Part shown: positions 27,520 to 36,164 of the stretch, in pieces | How positions within the stretch are numbered: the stretch's first letter is position 1 | Layout of the letters: each line of letters begins with the position of its first letter | DNA from: Promethearchaeota archaeon | GTDB taxonomy: Archaea; Asgardarchaeota; Lokiarchaeia; Sigynarchaeales; SOKP01 | Reading direction: 5' to 3' | Assembly (NCBI GenBank): GCA_019058515.1 | Contig: JAHPYY010000171.1 | Location: 47,927 to 111,926, forward strand | Length of the DNA stretch: 64,000 bases | The notes under the pieces: model-generated | Databases searched by the model: none | What the model saw: only the letters and a program-made list of their open reading frames with translations | Told to the model about the DNA's origin: nothing | Position numbers and translations under genes: made by a program

Positions 27520-28803
27520 TTATAGCTTTTTAAAAAGCCTTCTAAGACTCCTTGACATAATAAAATTATGGATTTGTCTAGCACCGCCTATAATCTCTTG
27601 AATCCGAGAAATGCCTACATAGTCTGCCATCAATGTATTATCACAAAGACCAGCACCCCCCATTAGATTCGCAGCTTCATAGCATACTTTTGTCGATAGT
27701 TTAGCACAACTATACTTATATTGACTTGCTGATGCTACCATAGCCTCTGAGATATGTTCAGGTAGTTTTCCTTCATATTTCCTCATTTTCTCATCATATG
27801 ACTCGCTAAATTTTAATATACCATGAGTGAGATGTGTAGTTCTAGCCCATAGATCTGTTAAAAGGAATCCCACACCCTGAAAAAGTAAAATTTCTTTATC
27901 AAATTGCTTTCTCATATTAGCATAGATAGTTGCATGCGATAAAGCTCCCCAACTTTCTGCAACACCCCGTAATGCGATAGCAATTCTCTCCGGTACTAAT
28001 CCTTCAAAAAGATATTCCCTTCCCTTTCCGATACCTCCTAGAATATACTCTTTTGGAACACGAAGATCAACTAATTTTTCTTTTCCAAGATAAAGTTTTG
28101 GTACCCAAGGGATATTTACTCTTTCACAATTCCATCCATCCCACGACGTATTAATTAAAAATTGAGCCATTAGATTTCCATTGTTTTTTTCTGCAGTGGC
28201 ATAAGCTACAGCCCATTTAGATTTTGGAGCATTAGTCTGATATACTTTTTCTCCATTTAAAAGAAAACTACCATCATTTTGTTCTTCACAAAGAGTTAAT
28301 TGATGTACAGCATCGGATCCTCTTTCAGGTTCAGTTATTAAAAGACAACCCGGAGTTTTACCAGTCACTAATTCTTTTAATGCTTCTAATCTTACTGGAA
28401 TATTTTCATGGTGTTCATATATCGGGTTAAGTCCGATAACAGTTGCCCCAAAACTCATAGCTAATTGAGGATCAAAAAAATCAAGAGCGAGAGTTCTCAT
28501 AAAATCCATAGCTAATCCATACTGTTCATAATTTTCATCAACGATATTGAAGTTATGCTGACGCGTTATATAGCCTTCCTTTCCGAAACTTGGATGCCAC
28601 TCATAAATATCTTCTTCAGGACCATGAGTAATACTGTTATCCTTCTCAAATTTCAGACAGAAATCTTGGACTTCTTTAAGGAACTTGAACTGGTCATCAG
28701 ATAAAATAGGAATTAAATTCTCATTGAGGAATTTATATCTATTTTTAAGAGATAATTTATCAAGAATTTCATCTGTAATGACTTGGGTCTTAAATTTTGC
28801 CAT
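27520..28803 (-). CDS. Acyl-CoA dehydrogenase with shifted catalytic base
   Basis: 427 residues, FAD enzyme. The FAD-binding segment around LITEPERGSDAVHQLTL is typical of the family (ITEPxxGSD), and the arginine-rich C-terminal helix is intact. At the usual catalytic-Glu site (YEGTSE) this protein has DYVGISRIQE, with no Glu at that position. A Glu in VPERIAIALRG matches the alternative base position used by isovaleryl-CoA and long-chain dehydrogenases (helix G). So it is probably active with the IVD-type arrangement. It lies 225 bases downstream of etfA and is likely its electron donor. Confidence 0.85.
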   Translation of the reverse strand: MAKFKTQVITDEILDKLSLKNRYKFLNENLIPILSDDQFKFLKEVQDFCLKFEKDNSITHGPEEDIYEWHPSFGKEGYITRQHNFNIVDENYEQYGLAMDFMRTLALDFFDPQLAMSFGATVIGLNPIYEHHENIPVRLEALKELVTGKTPGCLLITEPERGSDAVHQLTLCEEQNDGSFLLNGEKVYQTNAPKSKWAVAYATAEKNNGNLMAQFLINTSWDGWNCERVNIPWVPKLYLGKEKLVDLRVPKEYILGGIGKGREYLFEGLVPERIAIALRGVAESWGALSHATIYANMRKQFDKEILLFQGVGFLLTDLWARTTHLTHGILKFSESYDEKMRKYEGKLPEHISEAMVASASQYKYSCAKLSTKVCYEAANLMGGAGLCDNTLMADYVGISRIQEIIGGARQIHNFIMSRSLRRLFKKL

Positions 28804-29028
28804 TTTTATTCTCTTTTTGCTAAAATTAAGCAGTATTTTCTGTTTTTATTTAATAAATAATTCAATCTTAATAAAGTTAAAACTAAGATTACTAACTCTT
28901 TTAAGATCTGACAATACTTTCACTATTTTTTACTATAGTAATTTCTATGATTCTGAAAATCAGATAAAAATTTTTTGTTTAAATGATTATTATAATTTAG
29001 ATATAATGGATAAAAAAAGGAGGGAGTT

Positions 29029-30225
29029 TTATATTTCAATTAATTTTTTTTTTAAAGCTTCAGTTAATAAAGGTACAATTTCACACAAATCACCGACAAT
29101 GCCGTAATTTGCTACACTAAATATCGGAGCATCGGGATTTTTATTTATAGCTATTATGATATCACTACTTTTCATTCCAACTAAGTGCTGGATTGTCCCA
29201 GATATCCCACATGCGATATAAATCTTCGGAGAAACGGTATTTCCACTTTGTCCGACTTGTTGTGATTTTGGAATCCAACCTAAATCAACTGCTGCTCTAC
29301 TCGCTCCTACGGCAGCATCTAATACATTTGCTAACTCCTCAATTAATTTAAAATTCTCCTTACTTCCAACACCTCTTCCACCAGATACTATAATATCTGC
29401 CTCACAAACGGGGATACCACATTCTGCAGTAGTTCCACTTATTACTTCTTTGGTTTTTACTTTTAAATGTTGAAGATCTAATTTTATTGGCACTTCTATG
29501 ATTTCTACATTATTATTACTATCTTGGATCGAAGCTATTTCCATAACATTAGGTCTAACCGTTGCCATTTGAGGACGGTTAGCAGGACATATGATATCAG
29601 CCATGATATTACCTCCGAAAGCTGGTCTTGTCTGTAATAGTAATCCATCTCGTATCGATAATCCAGTACAATCAGCAGTAAGCCCTAATTCGAGAGTTGC
29701 TGCTACTCTCGGTGCTAGATCTCTTCCATTTATAGTTGCAGGGTATAATACGATATTCGGGTTGTATTTAGAGATTATACCTGTGACTACCGAGGAATAA
29801 GTTTCAGTATAATAATCGTTAAGAGCTTCATGTTCAGCAATATATATTTTGTTAGCACCGCGATTCGAGAACTCTTGACAAAATCTATTTACATTATATC
29901 CTAAAAGCAAGACACACGTTTTTTGATTAAGTTCATCCGCAAGTTCCTTAGCTTTTCCTAACAATTCAAAGGATACATTTCTAACATTCCCCTCTTTTAT
30001 TTCAGCAACAATCCACACATCTTGAAATTTTGATAAATCGATGTCTTCAATTTTTTTTCGCTGAATAGTAATCGCATCAACATTACATTTATCTACGCAT
30101 GCACCACACAGGGTGCACTTATCTCCTATTTCTGCGATTTTATCTACAATCACTATGGCTCCAAATGGACAAGCTTTTTCACAGAGTCCACATCCAGTGC
30201 ATTTTTCTTTATCTACATTGATCAT
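29029..30225 (-). CDS. etfA: Electron-transfer flavoprotein alpha subunit with N-terminal 2[4Fe-4S] domain
   Basis: 398 residues. Residues ~1-60 are a bacterial-type ferredoxin with two full motifs, CTGCGLCEKACP and CTLCGACVDKCN. The ETF alpha body follows, with the FAD-binding part GGRGVGSKENFKLIEELA, RAAVDLGWIP, QVGQSGNTVSP and a C-terminal ISGTIQHLVGMK. The iron-sulfur extension is the type seen in ETFs that exchange electrons with ferredoxin, including bifurcating acyl-CoA reductase complexes. It begins two bases after the etfB stop, with an AAGGTGA ribosome-binding site inside the end of etfB, so translation is tightly coupled. Confidence 0.95.
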   Translation of the reverse strand: MINVDKEKCTGCGLCEKACPFGAIVIVDKIAEIGDKCTLCGACVDKCNVDAITIQRKKIEDIDLSKFQDVWIVAEIKEGNVRNVSFELLGKAKELADELNQKTCVLLLGYNVNRFCQEFSNRGANKIYIAEHEALNDYYTETYSSVVTGIISKYNPNIVLYPATINGRDLAPRVAATLELGLTADCTGLSIRDGLLLQTRPAFGGNIMADIICPANRPQMATVRPNVMEIASIQDSNNNVEIIEVPIKLDLQHLKVKTKEVISGTTAECGIPVCEADIIVSGGRGVGSKENFKLIEELANVLDAAVGASRAAVDLGWIPKSQQVGQSGNTVSPKIYIACGISGTIQHLVGMKSSDIIIAINKNPDAPIFSVANYGIVGDLCEIVPLLTEALKKKLIEI

Positions 30226-30226
30226 G

Positions 30227-31015
30227 TTAGATCACCTTATCCCTAGATAATAAATCAATTAATTTTTGAACCGAAGCTTCAGGAGTTTCCTCGTTAATAA
30301 CGACGCCTTGCTCTCTTGCTGGGGGGGAATATATTTTAATGACTTCGGTTAATGAACCATTCAATCCATAATTATCCTTATTACCTCCAAGTTCTTCCGC
30401 ATCCCATGTACTAAAAGATTTTTTGTTTGCTTTCATTATACTCATCATGGGAGGATTTGTAGGTTCAAATGAAGAGGGGGTTATTCCTGTTATAAGTACT
30501 GGAAGTCTTACTTCTACTATTTTATATCCATCTTCTGTCTGTACTTTAGCAGTTAATTTTTTACCATCTAGTTTTTCGACACTCTCCACATAAGTTATCT
30601 GAGGAATGTCTAATTGAGCAGCAATCTCAGGTCCAACTTGAGCTGTGTCTCCATCGATGGCTTGTAAACCACAAAATATGATACCAAAATCACCTATCTT
30701 TCTTACACATTGTGTAAGAGTGAAAGATGTTGCCCAAGTATCAGCACCAGCAAATGCTCTATCACTTAGTAAAATTGCTTTATCTGCTCCTAAGGCAAGA
30801 CACTTTAGGAGTGCCTTTTTAGCTTGTGGTGGTCCCATAGAAATGACGACGATCTCATCACCTTCTTGTCTAATTTTAATAGCTTCCTCAAGAGCAAACT
30901 GATCGAATGGATTTAGAATACTAGGGACACCCTCTCTTATTAAAGTATTAGTTTCAGGGTCGATTTTGACCTCAGTAGTATCAGGAACTTGTTTTACACA
31001 TACAATAAATCTCAT
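30227..31015 (-). CDS. etfB: Electron-transfer flavoprotein beta subunit
   Basis: 262 residues. FixA/EtfB features: MRFIVCVKQVPDTTEVKID start, NPFDQFALEEAIKI, SMGPPQAKKALLKCLALGAD, and FCGLQAIDGDTAQVGPEIA. The AMP/FAD-interface loop is intact. With the downstream etfA it forms the heterodimer that carries electrons from the two acyl-CoA dehydrogenases encoded on either side. Start ATG 31015. The gene order dehydrogenase-etfB-etfA-dehydrogenase argues for one leftward operon from 32289 to 27520. Confidence 0.95.
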   Translation of the reverse strand: MRFIVCVKQVPDTTEVKIDPETNTLIREGVPSILNPFDQFALEEAIKIRQEGDEIVVISMGPPQAKKALLKCLALGADKAILLSDRAFAGADTWATSFTLTQCVRKIGDFGIIFCGLQAIDGDTAQVGPEIAAQLDIPQITYVESVEKLDGKKLTAKVQTEDGYKIVEVRLPVLITGITPSSFEPTNPPMMSIMKANKKSFSTWDAEELGGNKDNYGLNGSLTEVIKIYSPPAREQGVVINEETPEASVQKLIDLLSRDKVI

Positions 31016-31104
31016 AGCTTAATCAAATTTAAAATAAGATTCTAGATTTAATCCTAGTTGATAAAAATCTAATTAAAGATATTAAAACTATAAAAAAAAG
31101 TTAA

Positions 31105-32289
31105 TTAATATTGTTTCTTACCAAGTAATTCCCTTGCTACAATCATCTTCATAACTTCGGAACTCCCTTCTGCAAGTGAAAATGATCTGACTGCACGCCA
31201 CGCAGCTTGGTCAGGGCATTCTCGTGAATATCCAAATGCACCTTGCCATTGCATTACATCATTTATTGCATTACAAGCCCATTCGGAACAGACCATTTTT
31301 CCCATCGCGACAATTTTACTGGTCTCAAATCTGCTTGCTTTCCCTTCTTGTTCTAAATCAATAGTCTTTAATGCACGATAACCCCAATCTCTTAACATAT
31401 TTAATTTGGTGTAATGTTCAGAAAGTCTAAAATTTATTCCTTGATATTGTGATAATGCTTTTCCAAAAGACTTTCTTTCTTGAATATAATTTATTCCATT
31501 TTCTAAGGATTTTAAGCCTGCAGAGGCGCATATAACAGTGATTAATGCTCGTGCGTATTCATAACCTTCATGTAAAATATAGAATCCTCTGTTTTCTTCA
31601 CCGATAATATAGTGTTTTGGAATTTTTACATTATCGATTGAAAAACCCCCACATGATATTCCTTCTCGTCCTAAATCATCGAGGTATGTGGGAGTAATCC
31701 CTTCTGCGGTTAATGGTAAATAGAAACATGTCATTCCTCTTGTTCCTTTCTCTGGAGTCTGATGAGCAATTGTAACATGACCTCCACCACGATTTACAGC
31801 TTCTCGGACTCCACTGATATACATTTTTTCACCATTAACGACAAATCCATCACCATCGGGTTTAATAGTTGTCTTGGAACCTCCTACATCAGAACCAGCA
31901 TCACTTTCAGTTGTAGCAATCCCCAGAAACCATTCTCCTGAGAGGGTTTTTGGGAAAATCTCTTGTTTTGCTTCTTCTGTACCATATTTATTCAAAAGAA
32001 AACCCCAAGATGCGGGAACCAAGTAATATACACATGTAGAACCAGTACAATCTGCTCTTGCCAGTTCTTCAGCTATTACTCCAGCACTCACAGCATCTAA
32101 ACCAGGTCCACCATATTTTTCATCTGCAGTACAGGTCATAAGTCCTAATTCCGCCATTTCTTTAATAACTTCTTCAGGAATTTCTTTCGTTTGTTCCATT
32201 TTAAGAGCAATTGGTGCAATTTTAGATTGGGCAAAATCTCTTACACTTTCTCGTATCATATCTTGTTCTTCAGTAAACCTTATACTCAT
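31105..32289 (-). CDS. Acyl-CoA dehydrogenase (canonical catalytic Glu)
   Basis: 394 residues. FAD loop ATTESDAGSDVGG, substrate-loop ESGYxxA-like region, ERKSFGKALSQYQGINF helix, and catalytic Glu in SFSLAEGSSEVMKM at the classic YEGTSE position. It would oxidise a short or branched acyl-CoA and hand the electrons to EtfAB encoded just downstream (89-base gap to etfB). The partner dehydrogenase at 27520 has a different base position, so the operon holds two different acyl-CoA dehydrogenases. Start ATG 32289. Confidence 0.92.
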   Translation of the reverse strand: MSIRFTEEQDMIRESVRDFAQSKIAPIALKMEQTKEIPEEVIKEMAELGLMTCTADEKYGGPGLDAVSAGVIAEELARADCTGSTCVYYLVPASWGFLLNKYGTEEAKQEIFPKTLSGEWFLGIATTESDAGSDVGGSKTTIKPDGDGFVVNGEKMYISGVREAVNRGGGHVTIAHQTPEKGTRGMTCFYLPLTAEGITPTYLDDLGREGISCGGFSIDNVKIPKHYIIGEENRGFYILHEGYEYARALITVICASAGLKSLENGINYIQERKSFGKALSQYQGINFRLSEHYTKLNMLRDWGYRALKTIDLEQEGKASRFETSKIVAMGKMVCSEWACNAINDVMQWQGAFGYSRECPDQAAWRAVRSFSLAEGSSEVMKMIVARELLGKKQY

Positions 32290-32477
32290 ATTTCTTACCT
32301 TGAATTTTTACTACAGTAAATACAATCCTTAGTAATTTTCAGTGAATTTAGTAAAATCGAATAATTCTTAAGTTTTATTATTCAATCAAAATTAACTGAA
32401 TAGCTATTTTAAATTTCATATTACCATTATTTTATAAAGAAATAGAAAGAAAATAATTAACTAATTACTACTTAAAG

Positions 32478-33581
32478 GTGGAATTAATTTCAACGAGAAG
32501 CCAAAATAGGAAAGAGATTTCGATCAAAGATCAGATAAAAAAATTTGGTATTAATAGTCTCTATGGATTTAATACGATTATTCTAATTGGTATGGGTCGT
32601 AAATTAGGTGTTTTTGATTATTTATATGAAAAAGTTAACTCCATGTTAAATAGAGATGAAATTAGTACTGTACATTTTACACCCAGAGAACTCTCCGAAA
32701 ATTTAAAATTAGATGAGAAATATCTTGATGCCTGGCTTCATTTGGGACTTGAATGTGGTTTGTTTGAAGTAGATAACTCTAAGAAAAAAAGCTTAAAAAC
32801 ATCTCCTCATGTATATAATTTGCTTATAAACCATGATCATAGGTCATATATAGGAGGGACTCTTGGCGCTTTTTATCGTATTGCTACAATTCAGGATACT
32901 ATGTTTAAAAACTTTAAAACAGGCGAAGCAATGAATCTTCTAGAATTTCCTGAAGATATGTCAAAGGATTTACAGGAGAGAAGCAAAAGATTTGGTATGT
33001 TAATAGAAAGATTATTTGCTAAATATTTTGAGGTTTTTTGTAAGAAACTAGATAAACAAAGCAAAATTCTTGAAGTTGGATGCGGTTTTGGATATAATCT
33101 TGAAACTTGGGCAAATAAATTTAAAAAAGCACAATTTGTAGGATTAGAAGTTGATCCAATAGGAGTAGCATATGCAAAGAATCTAATAGATCAAAATAAT
33201 TGGAATGAAAGAATTAAAATTCTTGAGATATCAATTAACGATTTTACCCATGCTGTTAACGATAAATTTGATTTGATTATATTAAATCAAGTACTTCACG
33301 AAATGGATCCCAACGAGAATTTCAGAAGAAGTGTTTTTAGTGATTTGTATCTATTATTGAAGGATGATGGAATACTTCTTGTTGGTGAAAGCATGATACC
33401 AGATATCTTTTCCCCTAAAAAAAAGTTTCAACTGTTTGATATTACACATAAGTTTTTTGAAGCTGGTTCTGCACATTTTTACAATGAAGAGACATTTAAG
33501 AAATTAGTTGAATCAACACCATTTACAAAAGTTGACTTTATAAAAGAGAGTGGAACTTATTTCTGGGTGGTTAGAAAATAA
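32478..33581 (+). CDS. SAM-dependent methyltransferase with N-terminal winged-helix dimerisation domain
   Basis: About 365 residues. Residues ~1-115 are helical with a winged-helix dimerisation fold as in plant-type O-methyltransferases (FTPRELSENLKLDEKYLDAW). The Rossmann domain follows: motif I is ILEVGCGFGYNLETW near residue 197, motif II contains FVGLEVDPIG, and the motif-IV strand reads FDLIILNQVLHEMDPNE. The GTG at 32478 is embedded in an AAAGGTGG ribosome-binding site, and ATT 32487-32489 follows at the ideal distance, so the true start may be ATT. The product is probably a small-molecule O- or C-methyltransferase; the substrate is unknown. Confidence 0.85.
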   Translation: MELISTRSQNRKEISIKDQIKKFGINSLYGFNTIILIGMGRKLGVFDYLYEKVNSMLNRDEISTVHFTPRELSENLKLDEKYLDAWLHLGLECGLFEVDNSKKKSLKTSPHVYNLLINHDHRSYIGGTLGAFYRIATIQDTMFKNFKTGEAMNLLEFPEDMSKDLQERSKRFGMLIERLFAKYFEVFCKKLDKQSKILEVGCGFGYNLETWANKFKKAQFVGLEVDPIGVAYAKNLIDQNNWNERIKILEISINDFTHAVNDKFDLIILNQVLHEMDPNENFRRSVFSDLYLLLKDDGILLVGESMIPDIFSPKKKFQLFDITHKFFEAGSAHFYNEETFKKLVESTPFTKVDFIKESGTYFWVVRK

Positions 33582-33648
33582 AGACTCTTATTAATATTAA
33601 TAAATTATTTTTTCTAAAATAATAAAATTAAGAGAAGAAGTGAATAAA

Positions 33649-34944
33649 ATGCAAACAAAAGAAGTTTGGTTAATTGATTACGCTCGTACAGCATTTTCGC
33701 GTTCTAGACCAGAGCAACCTGAACGCGATGTGTTTGGCGAGATTCGTGGCGATGAATTATTGGCAAACTTGCTAATCAAATTCTTCGATGATAAACTTGC
33801 TGATAAAGGGATATTTAGAAGCGATATTGAGGAAGTTTCAATAGGAATCGCTTCTGGTGTGCTAGAAAATTGGACCTACGGCGGAAAAATTCCGCTTTAT
33901 TTATCAGGATTTCCTCCTAAGGTATCTTCATTTATGGTAGATAAACAATGTGGCTCAGCTGGAGCAGGAATGCACACACTGATAATGGGGATAATGACAG
34001 GAAATAGCACGCAAGTCTTAGCAACGGGAGTTGAACACATGACGCGAGTGCGGAGGATTGGGATAGATCCCCAGTGGGATCGCTTTAATCGCAAAGATAG
34101 CAAGTTTTTTAATCCAGATCTCGATATTTTGAACGCTGTCAATATGCTTCAAACAGCACAGCGATTATATGAGGAAGAAGTACCAACATTCACCAAAGAA
34201 GATTTAGATAAATTTGGCGTTAGAAGTCATAATTTAACTATAAAAAGTCAAGAGGAAGGCTGGTTTACATCGGGAATAAATGGTGGAGAAATAATACCAT
34301 TCAAAGGTCATGTCTCTGGAAATGTTGATGAATCTCTGATAGTTGATAAAGATATGGCGGCAAGAAAGTCTAATTTAGAAACTGTTTCAAAATTACGAAG
34401 AATTTCTACCCCGTTTTACTTAGAGAAAAATGGTGGAAAGAATGGATACATAGAACGAGAAGGTATTGAAGAGGGAGTGATCACTGCTGGTAATTCTTCT
34501 CCGTTGAATGCAGGGGCTACAGCAGCAGTTCTTATGGAAGCAGAAGAAGCAAAAAAGAGAGGACTAGAACCCTTAGCAAGAATAATCTCGATTGGTTGGG
34601 CAGGTGTAGATCCCCGGGTTATGGGAAGAGGACCTGTACCGGCAACGCAAAAAGCTTTAGAGTACGCTGGGTTGATGCCAGACGATATCGATTATTGGGA
34701 AATCAATGAGGCGTTCTGCATTGTAGCGCTCAATTGCATGAATAAATTGAACATCCCTGAGGAAAAAGTTAACATAAAGGGAGGTTCAACCGCAATAGGA
34801 CATCCTTTAGGAGCAACAATGATAAGACTTACAGGGACATTAGCAAGAATTTTAAAAGAAAAAAAGGGCAAATATGGAGTGGCTAATGCCTGTGTGGGAG
34901 GCGGACAAGGAGTAGCGACTGTAATAGAGAACTTAGATGCGTAA
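33649..34944 (+). CDS. Thiolase (acetyl-CoA acetyltransferase family)
   Basis: 431 residues from ATG 33649, preceded by a GAAGTGA-type ribosome-binding site; a GTG at 33640 is an unlikely alternative. The nucleophile Cys101 is present in MVDKQCGSAGAGMHT. The other motifs are NEAFCIVALN, GGSTAIGHPLGATMIR (His) and the C-terminal ACVGGGQGVA (Cys). So, unlike the protein at 24590-25813, this one can do normal acyl-CoA cleavage or condensation. It follows the methyltransferase by 67 bases on the same strand. Confidence 0.92.
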   Translation: MQTKEVWLIDYARTAFSRSRPEQPERDVFGEIRGDELLANLLIKFFDDKLADKGIFRSDIEEVSIGIASGVLENWTYGGKIPLYLSGFPPKVSSFMVDKQCGSAGAGMHTLIMGIMTGNSTQVLATGVEHMTRVRRIGIDPQWDRFNRKDSKFFNPDLDILNAVNMLQTAQRLYEEEVPTFTKEDLDKFGVRSHNLTIKSQEEGWFTSGINGGEIIPFKGHVSGNVDESLIVDKDMAARKSNLETVSKLRRISTPFYLEKNGGKNGYIEREGIEEGVITAGNSSPLNAGATAAVLMEAEEAKKRGLEPLARIISIGWAGVDPRVMGRGPVPATQKALEYAGLMPDDIDYWEINEAFCIVALNCMNKLNIPEEKVNIKGGSTAIGHPLGATMIRLTGTLARILKEKKGKYGVANACVGGGQGVATVIENLDA

Positions 34945-34970
34945 ATGTTTTAGAATGAGTTCTTCTTTTT

Positions 34971-35978
34971 TTATATTTTAATTATTGTTTTGATGTGATC
35001 TCGACTTTTTCTATAAGATGCAAACGCTTTATCAATTTCATTAAGTGAAAAGACCTTTGATATCAAGGGTTTTACTTGAATTTTCTTTGAAGATAAACCT
35101 TCGATTGCTTTTTCAAATGGACCACATCTACTACTATATATGGTTAACTCCCTCACGACTACATCAGTTATGTTAATTGGGGTTGCCAAACCGTGAGTAC
35201 TCTTTAAATGTATTTTCCCTCTTGTTCTGCAAGAGGACACTACATCGTTTAAAACGTTAGGATTACCTGTTGCGTCAATTACTATATCAGAACCTAGATT
35301 ACTAGTGAGATCCTTTAATTCTTGAGAGATATCTTCAGTTTGCAGTCTATTTATGAGATGAAATGCTCCGAATTCTTTCGCTAACTCTAATTTATGCTCT
35401 GATCCGTCGACGGCTATAATATTCATTCCTAAATTTTTCGCAATTTGAAGAATTAGTAGTCCTAACTTGCCCATGCCAAAAATCGTTATTACTTTATCGT
35501 GTTCTTCTAATGGCATTGTCTCAAAAGTTTGATAAGCGGCTGCTAAGGGCTCGATAAAAGTCGCTTCCTCAAACGATAGCGATTCAGGAAATTCATGGAG
35601 TAGATACGATTCAACCGCGATGTATTCGGCAAAAGCCCCGTTAATATCAATTCCAAGCGCTTTTCGAGAAACACATTGGGTATACAATTTTCTATTGCAA
35701 TAATAGCAGTCAAAATCGATGTTACTATTGATTTCAGAAGTTACAAATTTCCCTAACCACGATTTATCAACATTTTCTCCGACTTCTCCAATTTCACCAG
35801 CAAACTCGTGTCCTAAAACGATAGGGACGGGAGTTGGAAGGTCCCCGTTTACAATCGCTAAATCGGTTCCGCAGATTCCCGCTGCTTTGATGTGTATTTT
35901 AACCTGAGTTTCTGTTGGAACAGGTTCTAACATATCCACAAGCGCGAGTTCCTTTCCGTTATACACTGCGGCTTTCAT
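34971..35978 (-). CDS. Zinc-dependent medium-chain alcohol/sorbitol-type dehydrogenase
   Basis: 335 residues. Catalytic zinc site AAGICGTDLAI and GHEFAGEIGE; Rossmann loop VITIFGMGKLGLLILQIAK. The structural zinc lobe reads D-F-DCYYC...C: it keeps three Cys (in DCYYCNRKLYTQC) but the first of the usual four is Asp. It resembles threonine/sorbitol dehydrogenase-like MDR enzymes that oxidise a polyol or alcohol with NAD(P). It is convergent with the thiolase (26-base gap) and forms no operon with it. Confidence 0.9.
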   Translation of the reverse strand: MKAAVYNGKELALVDMLEPVPTETQVKIHIKAAGICGTDLAIVNGDLPTPVPIVLGHEFAGEIGEVGENVDKSWLGKFVTSEINSNIDFDCYYCNRKLYTQCVSRKALGIDINGAFAEYIAVESYLLHEFPESLSFEEATFIEPLAAAYQTFETMPLEEHDKVITIFGMGKLGLLILQIAKNLGMNIIAVDGSEHKLELAKEFGAFHLINRLQTEDISQELKDLTSNLGSDIVIDATGNPNVLNDVVSSCRTRGKIHLKSTHGLATPINITDVVVRELTIYSSRCGPFEKAIEGLSSKKIQVKPLISKVFSLNEIDKAFASYRKSRDHIKTIIKI

Positions 35979-36164
35979 AGTGAAATCCTTTTTAAATTAA
36001 GTTTAAAGACCTTCCTGAATATTAAGTATTAGATTGTATGATAATCAGAATTAATAATTATCCTATTTAAAAAATCTTAAATAACTTGGTAAAGATTATT
36101 TTTTTACGTATTTATACAAATTTACTAGACAATATATTAAATTTATGAAATTTGGGGATTTATT

